A DNA stretch of 64,000 bases, from the NCBI RefSeq assembly GCF_024054565.1, contig NZ_JAMXLR010000077.1, forward strand, positions 1 to 64,000, in the 5' to 3' direction. Below are positions 17,610 through 25,362 of the stretch, in pieces (position 1 is the first letter of the stretch; each line of letters opens with the position of its first letter). The stretch comes from Aeoliella straminimaris. Lineage in GTDB: Bacteria > Planctomycetota > Planctomycetia > Pirellulales > Lacipirellulaceae. The notes below the pieces were generated by a model. The model made no database searches. It worked only from the letters and a program-made list of their open reading frames with translations, and was not told the DNA's origin. The position numbers were made by a program, and so were the translations under genes.

Positions 17610-18533
17610 TCACTTGTTGCCAGTACTTTTGTGCTCTCGTTTCCGTTGTTGCGTCGCTGGTTCGTCAATGTACTCTTGGAACTGATCTCGCAAGCGTTTA
17701 CGGTCTGATGGGTCTGAGTCGAGCCCGCGGATGCGAAGGTACAATCGGGGATTGAGCGGTGCGCGGAAGAGCATTGTGCCTAAACGTCGCCAGAATGGGT
17801 ACTTGCGAACCTTATCGACGATGTGAAATGGCGTCGACGTACAGTTGTTCGTGCCAACCAGATGGAACAAGCGATATTTCTCATTGTTGGCGGACCGGTG
17901 GCTGCGTTTTAGTGACTCGAGCAACACGGCTTTCTTTTCCGCATTCGATAGCGGAATCGGAGGACTCTCGGAAATGTAGTAGTCCTCGACCACGATCCGT
18001 TCGAATACGATCTCCGTCGTGGATACGAAACGATGTGCAGCAACCAGGTTTCCAAAGTAGGCGTCCCTGACGTTGAAGGTCACGCCGGGTGGACCGACGG
18101 CCTCCAACGAGTAAACAAAATCGTGGATCTGGTATGTTGGTGTTCCCGTTATGTCATGTCCAAGCGGATAGAGGTCGACCGATTGTCCTTTCCCCATGAC
18201 AAATCGTGTTTGGATATGATTCAGCAGCGGCACCGTGTATTTTGGAATGCCGCGCTCCCCCCAAATGACCTCCCGTCCATGTTCTCCGGGCTTCGTCTTC
18301 TTGCTGGAAAAGTTCATCGACTGGCCAAAGATCTCGGCAACTCCGTCCAACGGAAGCGTGGCTGTCCAAAAGGTGCCTTCGTGGTAGAAATAGTCGAGGA
18401 CCACTCGCTCTTCCTCAAGCGTCTCCATGCGCAGGGTGATGGACCGCCTCGTGGAAACATCTACAGGACGTCCCGCATAGCGAGATCGCTTTGGCATCAA
18501 GACAGGCGAGACTTCATTAGCAGGGGCGTTCAT
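17610..18533 (-). CDS. Uncharacterised protein with a weak DUF4105-like motif
   Basis: The 307-residue protein has no signal peptide or membrane helix. The segment YRLFHLVGTNNCTSTPFHIVDKV has the N-N-C-T arrangement seen in DUF4105/Lnb-type domains, which are papain-like and keep a catalytic Cys. Other conserved-looking segments are VVLDYFYHEGTFWTATLPL and YQIHDFVYSLEAVGPPG. It is read in the same direction as the radical SAM gene 150 bp upstream and may be co-transcribed with it. If the Cys is catalytic the protein could be a hydrolase or amidase; this is tentative. Confidence 0.55.
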   Translation of the reverse strand: MNAPANEVSPVLMPKRSRYAGRPVDVSTRRSITLRMETLEEERVVLDYFYHEGTFWTATLPLDGVAEIFGQSMNFSSKKTKPGEHGREVIWGERGIPKYTVPLLNHIQTRFVMGKGQSVDLYPLGHDITGTPTYQIHDFVYSLEAVGPPGVTFNVRDAYFGNLVAAHRFVSTTEIVFERIVVEDYYISESPPIPLSNAEKKAVLLESLKRSHRSANNEKYRLFHLVGTNNCTSTPFHIVDKVRKYPFWRRLGTMLFRAPLNPRLYLRIRGLDSDPSDRKRLRDQFQEYIDEPATQQRKREHKSTGNK

Positions 18534-18682
18534 GATTGCGTTTCCATGTCAATTGCGAATGCCTACTACTCATGTTGTTCGTGGCGACTCTGGCAGCGGT
18601 GGTGGACGCAATCGGCTAGCAGTAAGAACGTCCCCACCCTCTATTCGCGATTGGGTACTTCCTCATCCGTCATTCCCTCCTT

Positions 18683-20137
18683 CTACGTTTCTTGCTCCGC
18701 GACGATGGGCAGCTGCGTGCTTAACGGCTGCTCGATGGTTTCCCCACTATTCGGCTGAATCCTTCCCAGTCCGGAGAGCACCTGTTCGAGCATCGGTCGC
18801 ATCTGGCTGATCTGTTTCAGGCGGATCACCGCGTTCCAGAGGCCTTCGAATTTCTTCCAGCCCGCGGCGTAGGTCAAGTGGCGGCCGCGCCCGGTCCAGG
18901 TTGGTTTGGTGGCGGCGGCGGTGAACAGGTTTCGCCAGGTGTAGAACTGGCGGTACGACTGCCAGTAGCCCTGCTCGAGCTCATCGGGCGTCATCCGTGC
19001 AGGCTGGAATACGGTGTGGCGGGTGTCGTACTCGTTCCAGCGGGAGTGCAGCAGACGGCCCTCACGCTGCATCCGCTGGTAGAGTCCGGTCGAAGGGTAT
19101 GGCGTGAGGATGTGATACGTCGAAGTCTCGAGGCCCTGGCTGACGCCCCACTCGACGGTTCGCTCGAACACCGAGGTGTCGTCCTGGTCCATGCCGAACA
19201 CGAAGCTACCGTTGATCATCACGCCCGCGTCGCGGACCCGGCGGATGGCGGTGGTGTAGTCGCGGTCGAGGTTCTGCGTTTTGGCGTGGTCGGCGAGGTT
19301 CGTGGTGTCGAGCGTCTCGAAGCCGATGAACAAGCTTCGCAGCCCGGCGGCGGCTGCTTTCTCCAGCAAGCCCGGCTGGAGGATCGTGTTCACCGTGGCG
19401 GCCGCCTGCCACAACCGGCCCATGCCCTGCATGCCGTCGAACAACGTGGCGGCGAAGCGGCGATTGCCGAACAGATGATCGTCGAGAAAGTACAGGTGCC
19501 GCCCCGGCAGGCGCTCGATCTCGGCCAGCGCATCGTCCACGGTTTGCGTGTAATAGCCGCGGCCACCGGTGAAGAAGGCATCCTTGTAACAGAAGTCGCA
19601 ATGGTGAGGGCAACCGCGCGAGACGACGATGGAATTCGGTACCAGGTACAAGTGCCGACGGATCAAGTCGCGGCGAATCTTCGGCAGCCCGTCGAGCGTG
19701 CGGACCGTTGAAGTGTAGCGCGGGCGGGGGTGGCCTTGCCGATAGTCTTCGAGAAATTGCGGCCAGGTGTCTTCGCCGGGGCCGAGGAAGATGCTGTCGG
19801 CATGGGCGGCCGCCTCGTCGGGTAGCGACGTGACATGAAGACCGCCCAAACAGACGTACGTGCCCCCCTCGCGGTAGTGGTCCGCGATTTCGTACGCCCG
19901 TTGGGCGGAGGTAATGTAGGCCTGGATGACTACCACGTCGGGCCGCTCGCCCGAGTTCGAGGCGTCATCCAGGCAAAGCCGCTCGACGTGTTCGTCGTGA
20001 ATGCTGGCCTGGTCGTCGTCTTTCAAGTACCCGGCCAGCGTCGCCAGACCCAACGGTGGGAATAGGCTGTATTTTACTGGCCGAAATAGCGGGCTGGTCG
20101 CCTCGGTGAGGGCAGGCAGGATGAACTTGACCTTCAT
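18683..20137 (-). CDS. B12-binding-domain radical SAM protein
   Basis: The 484-residue protein starts MKVKFILPALTEA after GGAGG. The N-terminal 140 residues are a cobalamin-binding Rossmann domain (FPPLGLATLAGYLKDD, VVVIQAYITSAQRAYEIAD, VCLGGLHVTSLPDEA). The radical SAM core follows with the cluster motif SRGCPHHCDFCYKD (CxxxCxxC), then LYFLDDHLFG and LFIGFETLD. The C-terminal part, with YPSTGLYQRMQREGRL, is typical of BchE/HpnP/HpnJ-like enzymes. Such proteins perform methylations, rearrangements or cyclisations in lipid and cofactor biosynthesis. The substrate is undetermined. The B12 subgroup assignment is confident; the reaction is not. Confidence 0.88.
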   Translation of the reverse strand: MKVKFILPALTEATSPLFRPVKYSLFPPLGLATLAGYLKDDDQASIHDEHVERLCLDDASNSGERPDVVVIQAYITSAQRAYEIADHYREGGTYVCLGGLHVTSLPDEAAAHADSIFLGPGEDTWPQFLEDYRQGHPRPRYTSTVRTLDGLPKIRRDLIRRHLYLVPNSIVVSRGCPHHCDFCYKDAFFTGGRGYYTQTVDDALAEIERLPGRHLYFLDDHLFGNRRFAATLFDGMQGMGRLWQAAATVNTILQPGLLEKAAAAGLRSLFIGFETLDTTNLADHAKTQNLDRDYTTAIRRVRDAGVMINGSFVFGMDQDDTSVFERTVEWGVSQGLETSTYHILTPYPSTGLYQRMQREGRLLHSRWNEYDTRHTVFQPARMTPDELEQGYWQSYRQFYTWRNLFTAAATKPTWTGRGRHLTYAAGWKKFEGLWNAVIRLKQISQMRPMLEQVLSGLGRIQPNSGETIEQPLSTQLPIVAEQET

Positions 20138-20339
20138 GCGTCGAGGCGACCTCCTTCGACTTCTACGCTGCTAGCATCAAAGGGTTCGAAGGCAAGTTGA
20201 AAAAAGTATGGGGTGTTCACAATCGCGCAAGCGGCCTGCTCTCCGTTTACGATTTCCTTGGCCAACTGCGAATGCCGAGCCCCTACAATGGCGGAGAATC
20301 GACGACCGTTTCTAGTGCTTCGTTTAAATGGAGGGCAAC

Positions 20340-20762
20340 ATGCGTTTTCTAAGTTTGGCGATCGCGGTGTTGGTTGTGGGGGTGAGTGCGACGCTGGTGG
20401 CAAAGCAGCCCAGCAAAGAGTCCGCGCCCAAGGGGATGGACTGCACCATGTACACCAAGCCGTACAAGGCGACCGAATACGGCGCATTTCCTCTGCCGAA
20501 GGGACTCGAGTGGAAAGTGATGCCGCGGTACGTAGGTATGCAGGAGAATGGCGACCGCATTGTCGACGAGCGAGTGACCTTGGTGTTAGTCGACCGAGAG
20601 AAGCGATTCTGGCCGGTGATCTCCAAGATGTCGCTGCACGAGGCACGGGATCTCCATAAGAAGCTCGGCGATGTGATCGCGGACAAAGAGAAGGCCGAAG
20701 CTGTAAAGGACAAGCAGGTCGACAATGCCGCCGAGGAAGCGGTGGAAGGGGAAGAAGAATAG
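20340..20762 (+). CDS. Small secreted protein of unknown function
   Basis: The ATG at 20340 is preferred because GGAGGG lies 4-9 nt upstream. The 140-residue protein begins with a signal peptide (FLSLAIAVLVVGVSATLVA). It has one central domain (TMYTKPYKATEYGAFPLPKG, VTLVLVDREKRFWPVISKM) and a highly charged helical tail rich in Glu and Lys. A TACAAT at 20284-20289 is a plausible -10 box, giving a leader of about 43 nt. No family was recognised. It lies divergently from the radical SAM gene. Confidence 0.65.
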   Translation: MRFLSLAIAVLVVGVSATLVAKQPSKESAPKGMDCTMYTKPYKATEYGAFPLPKGLEWKVMPRYVGMQENGDRIVDERVTLVLVDREKRFWPVISKMSLHEARDLHKKLGDVIADKEKAEAVKDKQVDNAAEEAVEGEEE

Positions 20763-20824
20763 TCGCGCCCAAGTAGCACACAGCCGCACCTAGATCCGCG
20801 TTGCGTCATGGAGCAAACGAGTTC

Positions 20825-20868
20825 GCTCTCTCGTACTTCTCGTCCACTGGGGAGGAGTACGAGAGAGC
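20825..20868. promoter_or_regulatory. Perfect 13-bp inverted repeat upstream of the alcohol dehydrogenase
   Basis: GCTCTCTCGTACT at 20825-20837 is repeated exactly inverted at 20856-20868 with an 18-nt loop. The right arm overlaps the expected -35 position of a TACAAT -10 box at 20879-20884, and the alcohol dehydrogenase start follows at 20921. It could be an operator, or the terminator of the upstream gene; it lacks a clear U-tract. Confidence 0.45.
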
Positions 20869-20920
20869 ATCGAAACGTTACAATGCGTAGTGAGCGGAGT
20901 CATTCCGAAGGAGGTGCATC

Positions 20921-21931
20921 ATGCGTGCGATGGTACTGCACGAGTTGGTGTCGCTTGACGAGTGCGACGCGCCACTGGTGCTGGAGAAGCTGCCCAAGCC
21001 GGCGCCGCGCGGCGGACAAGTGCTCGTCGAAGTAGCTTGCTGCGGTGTCTGTCATACGGAACTCGACGAAATCGAAGGCCGCACGCCCCCCGCCAAGCTG
21101 CCGATGGTGCTCGGACATCAGGTCGTGGGACGTGTGGTAGAGCAGGGCACCGGGGCAACCAAACATCCCATCGGCCAACGAGTCGGCATCGGCTGGATTC
21201 ATTCTTCCAACGGCCGCAAGGACGAGAACCTGGCCAGCGAGTTCCACGCCACGGGTCGCGACGCCCCCGGTGGGTACGCCGAGTACCTGACAGTGCCCGA
21301 GGACTACGCCTATCCCATTCCCGAGGTGTTCACCGATGCGCAGGCCGCGCCGCTGCTGTGTGCCGGCGGTGTCGGGTATCGTTCGCTGCGGTTGTGCAAG
21401 CTGGTTGATGGCCAGCGGCTGGGGCTCACCGGCTTTGGCGCCTCGGCGCATCTGGTGCTGCAAATCGCGCGGCACTTGTATCCCCGCAGCGGAATCTACG
21501 TCTTCGCCCGCAGTGCCGAGCAGCGAGCGTTCGCCAAGCAACTGGGTGCGTGCTGGGCGGGCGACACGACGGACTGCGCGCCGCAGTTGCTCGACGCAGT
21601 GATCGACACTACGCCCGCCTGGCGGCCGGTGGTCGAGGCACTCGGCAACTTGCGCCCCGGCGGCCGCTTGATCGTGAACGCCATCCGCAAGGAGGCCGGC
21701 GATCAGCAAGCGCTGCTGGACCTCGACTACACACAGCATTTGTGGATGGAGAAGGAGATCAAAAGTGTGGCGAACGTCACCCACCACGACCTGGCCGAGT
21801 TCCTGCCCATGGCCGCCGACGTGCCGCTGAAGCCAACGGTGGAATGCCTGCCGCTCGAGCTGGCCAACGAAGCGCTGCTGCGGGTCAAGCGCGGCGGTGG
21901 TCGCGGCGCGCAAGTACTGATGGTGAAGTGA
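20921..21931 (+). CDS. Zinc-type alcohol dehydrogenase lacking the structural zinc cysteines
   Basis: The 336-residue medium-chain dehydrogenase has strong GGAGG spacing to its ATG. The catalytic zinc site is present (CCGVCHTELDEIEG and LGHQVVGRVVEQG), as is the proton-relay/NAD region (GLTGFGASAHLVLQIA). Where relatives carry a CGxCxxC...C structural-zinc lobe, this protein reads GWIHSSNGRKDENLASEFHA. All four cysteines are gone and the loop is shortened. It should oxidise alcohols or reduce aldehydes with NAD(H); the exact substrate is unknown. A VOC protein follows on the same strand about 100 bp downstream, possibly co-transcribed for carbonyl detoxification. Confidence 0.88.
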   Translation: MRAMVLHELVSLDECDAPLVLEKLPKPAPRGGQVLVEVACCGVCHTELDEIEGRTPPAKLPMVLGHQVVGRVVEQGTGATKHPIGQRVGIGWIHSSNGRKDENLASEFHATGRDAPGGYAEYLTVPEDYAYPIPEVFTDAQAAPLLCAGGVGYRSLRLCKLVDGQRLGLTGFGASAHLVLQIARHLYPRSGIYVFARSAEQRAFAKQLGACWAGDTTDCAPQLLDAVIDTTPAWRPVVEALGNLRPGGRLIVNAIRKEAGDQQALLDLDYTQHLWMEKEIKSVANVTHHDLAEFLPMAADVPLKPTVECLPLELANEALLRVKRGGGRGAQVLMVK

Positions 21932-22031
21932 CAGAATACCCAGTGACTCAGTACCCAAGTACGATCGTTTGCCCGTATATTGGTCAGGCGGGGCTTTCGT
22001 CATTTGCCAAGGTTTACTTCCAGGAAGCTGC

Positions 22032-22460
22032 ATGGTTGCCACACGAATCACGATGGTCACGCTCGGCGTGGCCGATATTGCCAAGTCGCGGGCATTCTAC
22101 GAGCGGCTCGGCTGGCGGGCGTCGGGGGCGTCGAACGAGAGCGTCGTATTCTTTCACTCCGGCGGCACCGTGCTCGGGCTCTTTGGTCGCGAATCGCTTG
22201 CCGAGGATGCTAATGTCGAGAATACCCAGGGCAGCTTCGATGGCGTAACGCTGGCCACCAACTACAACTCGCCCGAGGAAGTCGACGCGGCGTTCGCCCA
22301 CGCCGTGGCGTGCGGCGCAACGCCAACCAAGCCGCCCGAAAAGGTCTTCTGGGGCGGCTACTCCGGCTACTACGCCGACCCCGACGGCCACCTGTGGGAA
22401 GTGGCCCACAACCCATTCATGCAGCTGGACGCCACCGAGCACATGACGCTGCCGGAGTAG
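22032..22460 (+). CDS. VOC-family (glyoxalase/dioxygenase fold) protein
   Basis: The 142-residue protein from the ATG at 22032 shows the VOC pattern. The first module is ITMVTLGVADIAKSRAFYERLGW with VVFFHSGGTVLGLF, and the second is FDGVTLATNYNSPEEVDAAFAHA ending in GYYADPDGHLWEVAHNP. The Glu in LWEVAHNP is the usual metal ligand, but the N-terminal His is replaced by Thr or Val. It is therefore a subgroup member of unknown activity and not a classical glyoxalase I. It probably shares a transcript with the alcohol dehydrogenase upstream. Confidence 0.8.
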   Translation: MVATRITMVTLGVADIAKSRAFYERLGWRASGASNESVVFFHSGGTVLGLFGRESLAEDANVENTQGSFDGVTLATNYNSPEEVDAAFAHAVACGATPTKPPEKVFWGGYSGYYADPDGHLWEVAHNPFMQLDATEHMTLPE

Positions 22461-22666
22461 GAGCCGATACCTTCGTTTTGGGCCAACTCCTTTTTTGGGC
22501 CAATTCTGGGGGATCTACATCCATGGTCCCAAAACCCCCGCCGTTTTGTCCGCCCCGGCTTTCATTTACCCCTTGTTTTTCAGGTTCGACAGCAATCGCC
22601 CAGGGACAAAACCCACCGCGTTGTTCTCCGCATGTTTCGGTAGTGACCCAATACTCCTCGAGCCGA

Positions 22667-22734
22667 TAGTGGCCATTCGCTCCGCGAATGAGCGCCTCCG
22701 GCATTACACTCGTTCGCAGAGCGAACGGCCACTA
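22667..22734. repeat. REP-like hairpin, 26-bp imperfect arms
   Basis: TAGTGGCCATTCGCTCCGCG... at 22667-22692 is repeated inverted at 22709-22734 with about four mismatches and a 16-nt loop. Compensatory-looking changes (A/G and C/T) suggest that structure, rather than sequence, has been kept. It resembles dispersed intergenic hairpins of planctomycete genomes. Confidence 0.75.
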
Positions 22735-22951
22735 ACGACTTTTGGCCTACAGCTTACAGCCCATTCCAAATGTCCAAAGCTCCACGCGAGCTACAAACTG
22801 CCGCACCTCTATTGGATCACACCGGCGGGCCGTTTCAATGACGATTATTTTACACCTGCGTTTTTTACGAAGCCGCCGCACAGGCGCCGCTCAGCTCGGG
22901 TGAAATTACCACAGAGGGCCCGGCGGAGTGGCACTGCCGGCAAGTTTCGGG

Positions 22952-22974
22952 TGCCACTGCTGGCTTGGCGAGGG
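22952..22974. repeat. Left arm of inverted REP-like pair
   Basis: TGCCACTGCTGGCTTG and the following GCGAGG match the inverted arm at 23358-23379 at 21 of 22 positions. The two arms enclose the decayed REP-associated transposase. Confidence 0.75.
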
Positions 22975-23094
22975 TGGACCCATGGAGTGAGTTGGAGCAG
23001 CTAGTTGGGCCAAACACGGTCCGCCACGAGGTCCCTTGACCAGCAGTGTGCGTAAGGTTTGGCGTGCAACTCGCCACGGTGTTATATTCGGTGC

Positions 23095-23319
23095 ATGCTT
23101 CCTGCCAAGCCTCATCGAAAACAAGTCCGGCACTTCGACCAGCAGGGCGAGATTCACGAGTTGACGTTCTCGTGCTACCACCGGTGGCCTTTGTTAGAGG
23201 ACGACTGCCGAGGTGATCGGCCGTGCCACCGGATTGGTTTGCTGGAGAACCCGACTTTACGAGCTACTGAGGCTGCCCACAGAGCACTGCTGGCCCACCG
23301 CAAGCTGGCGAACGAGTAG
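23095..23319 (+). pseudogene. N-terminal remnant of a REP-associated tyrosine transposase
   Basis: The frame starts MLPAKPHRKQVRHFD and continues GEIHELTFSCYHRWPLLEDD. This is the characteristic start of REP-associated Y1-type (HUH) transposases (R..RHFD..G..HELTFSCY.R.PLL). After about 38 residues the similarity stops and the frame ends early. The HUH motif and catalytic Tyr, normally about 100 residues further on, are absent. Inverted 22-bp arms at 22952-22974 and 23358-23379 flank it, consistent with the REP substrates such enzymes act on. The gene is inactive here. Confidence 0.7.
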
Positions 23320-23357
23320 AAAACTGTGCGAATCGCTGAGGGTTTGAAAAAGCCAAA

Positions 23358-23379
23358 CCTCGACAAGCCAGCAGTGGCA
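23358..23379. repeat. Right arm of inverted REP-like pair
   Basis: CCTCGACAAGCCAGCAGTGG, read in reverse, matches the left arm at 22952-22974 except at one base. It lies 39 bp after the end of the transposase relic. Confidence 0.75.
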
Positions 23380-23476
23380 TCCTACGCTTGTGGTGGAAAG
23401 GCATTGTTTCCTTATTGGGCATGGGGCAGCAGGACCGCCAGTGATGTCGTGCCACCAGCATCTGAGTAACTCACGT

Positions 23477-23914
23477 ATGGCAAGAGGCAAATCAGTAAGT
23501 GGGTGGATGCTGAAATACGGTGGACTGTGCGTAGGCATCACTGCAATAGGCGTACTCTACGAATATTTCAGCCCCCCAGCGCCAACCCGTGTTCTGCGCG
23601 AAATTCGCATCGCGCTCTCGCCAGAGATCATGGATTTTATTGGAAATGGAGATGCCGAAATTGAGTACGACGCTATGTACTCACTTGATCAAGCGCATCG
23701 ATTTGTAGATTCGAATCAAATCCAAGTTCTCACCTTTGAGGCCGCTGAGATGATTGACGAGAATCGCATCGCCATTGTCGTTCCGGATGTTGTCTCATAT
23801 TCTCCACTCAGGAGAGTTCTTCATGAAGATCTATGCGATGCACTAGTCGCTAAAGTCACAGTTGATGGAAAGTCACGGATATTTGTAATGGAGATCGATC
23901 GGATAGAAGAGTAG
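23477..23914 (+). CDS. Small membrane-anchored protein of unknown function
   Basis: The ATG at 23477 gives 145 residues (MARGKSVSGWMLKYGG). One N-terminal helix (LCVGITAIGVLYEYF) is followed by a soluble domain with RIALSPEIMDFIGNGDAEIEYDA and IAIVVPDVVSYSP. No family was recognised. Base composition is visibly AT-richer than in the neighbouring metabolic genes, which suggests an acquired gene. A later Met ten codons in is an alternative start. Confidence 0.5.
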   Translation: MARGKSVSGWMLKYGGLCVGITAIGVLYEYFSPPAPTRVLREIRIALSPEIMDFIGNGDAEIEYDAMYSLDQAHRFVDSNQIQVLTFEAAEMIDENRIAIVVPDVVSYSPLRRVLHEDLCDALVAKVTVDGKSRIFVMEIDRIEE

Positions 23915-24057
23915 TCCGCTTGGTGAGAAAGTTCGCCACACAAAAAAACAATCCCTAAAACACGAACTAGCTGGATTGCGAAAAGAAAGTCCGGCGGGTG
24001 GCACCCGCGGGCAAAACTTATTTGTTCGGCAACTCAGTGCATGGTCTACATGGTGTA

Positions 24058-24621
24058 ATGGAAGAGTTTCCCGTCGACTTTGCTGATATGAAAGCAGCCT
24101 TTTACCGAGGCGAGTTCACTCAAGTTATTACTGAACTAGACAGTTTGCGACGGCACTTTTTGCCCGAACAACTGCCGACAAGTGTATTTGTGTATGGTGG
24201 CTTGGCGCGGTACTATTCTGGCGACTTCGTTGGAGCGATACGACAATATGAACAAGCAATTCGCATCGACGACGAGTGCGGCGCCGCTTTGTCAAACCTC
24301 GCGTATATTTATGCGTGTTGTCCTGACAAAGGCTTTCATGATGCTGCGACTGCGGTTGCCCTTGCCGAGCGAGCTAGCGAATTGTCTAACTGGTCGGATG
24401 GCAATTGCATCGAGGTGTTGGCAGCAGCTCATGCGCGAGGAGGTGATTTTTCTAAGGCAGAATCGTACCTTTTGCTGGCTCAGGAACTCGGTCCGCCGAA
24501 CAAGCAAGAAGGGCTTCGGAAATTGTTAGAAATGGTCCGGCTTCGACAAGCTATATGTGGAGATGTCTTTGAAGACTTCAAACGTTGTCAACGGGACTTT
24601 GGAGATAGTAGCGAACCTTAG
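24058..24621 (+). CDS. TPR-repeat protein
   Basis: The 187-residue protein from the ATG at 24058 (MEEFPVDFADMKAAFYRGEF) has no signal peptide. TPR-like helix pairs are visible as YGGLARYYSGDFVGAIRQYEQAI, AALSNLAYIYACCP, IEVLAAAHARGGDFSKAESYL. TPRs mediate protein-protein contacts, but no partner is evident. A GTG at 23998 would add 20 residues and is not excluded. Composition is AT-richer than in the core genes. It follows another orphan gene in the same direction. Confidence 0.6.
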   Translation: MEEFPVDFADMKAAFYRGEFTQVITELDSLRRHFLPEQLPTSVFVYGGLARYYSGDFVGAIRQYEQAIRIDDECGAALSNLAYIYACCPDKGFHDAATAVALAERASELSNWSDGNCIEVLAAAHARGGDFSKAESYLLLAQELGPPNKQEGLRKLLEMVRLRQAICGDVFEDFKRCQRDFGDSSEP

Positions 24622-24699
24622 GACACTCTTCAGCAAAACTACCTGGACTCTCCCGTAGCGAAGAACCGCTGAACGATAGAACTGTCAGGCCGAAGCATC

Positions 24700-24906
24700 T
24701 TGGGGGCCAATGTTAGCCCACAGTGCCACCAAGGCGCGCGGGTCGAACTTGTCTACATCGAGCCACCCCTGGAGACCATCGTCCGTCAGAATGCGGATCG
24801 TAGTCGGCCGGTTCCGAAGAAGGTGGTCGAGCGATTGGCCGGCAAGCTGGAAGTGCCCACCTGGCGGGAGTGTCACGCGCTGGCGTTGCTGGAGCGGGTG
24901 GCGTAA
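24700..24906 (+). pseudogene. C-terminal fragment of an AAA/P-loop kinase
   Basis: The frame reads GARVELVYIEPPLETIVRQN, RSRPVPKKVVERLAGKLE, VPTWRECHAL. This matches the lid and C-terminal part of AAA_33/polynucleotide-kinase-like proteins, which modify small molecules or nucleic acids. The Walker A half is absent and no convincing start exists, so the gene has been truncated, probably by deletion or insertion upstream. The stop at 24904-24906 is likely the original one. Confidence 0.5.
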
Positions 24907-25362
24907 GGTCTGGCCGTTTCACCTGACTTCTAGATCGTCAAGTAATTCAATGGCCATCATTTGATACGGGTGCCCGTGCGGTTTAATGTCGCACGTCTTG
25001 CTGGCGGTATGTCGATTGCACGGTTCTGGGGTATCTATTTGGCATTCATCCCTTCCGCCGTTTTTTATCGCGTCTGGGCGGATGTCCCGCCCGGCTGGCG
25101 GTGCTGAACCGCAGCATGCGGGTGTGCCCGGCGGCACACCGGTGCAAGTCCTGGACCTTCGTTTGCAAGCGTTGCGTGCATCTGTTCGACTGGAGAGGGT
25201 GCATTAAATTCGTCGCAAGAGAGTGAAAAAGAGTGCTGTCTCGCCCAGGTCGTATTGTCGCGGGTTTGCGGTTTAGACCACGATAGACCGTCAACGCTCC
25301 GTGGCCCGGTTGGCGACAGTTCAAATGGGTCTAACCTATTCAAGGAGTGAAAGGCGATACTG
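24907..25362. other. Intergenic stretch before the acyl-CoA synthetase gene
   Basis: No gene is seen. A compact hairpin GGTGTGCC/GGCACACC lies at 25121-25140 with a 4-nt loop. AAGGAG at 25342 is the probable ribosome binding site of the next gene. Confidence 0.45.

Larger units (their letters stand above)
22461..23094. other. Repeat-rich intergenic stretch
   Basis: No gene is supported. The stretch holds a 26-bp imperfect hairpin (22667-22734) and the left REP-like arm (22952-22974) of the transposase relic. A short direct repeat, GGCACTGCCGGCAAG against GCCACTGCTGGCTTG, is at 22930-22967. Confidence 0.6.

Noticed and set aside
18878..19711. 277-codon + strand frame inside the radical SAM gene
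   Set aside because: The minus strand carries the CxxxCxxC cluster and B12-binding motifs; the antisense frame is Gly/Val-rich noise.
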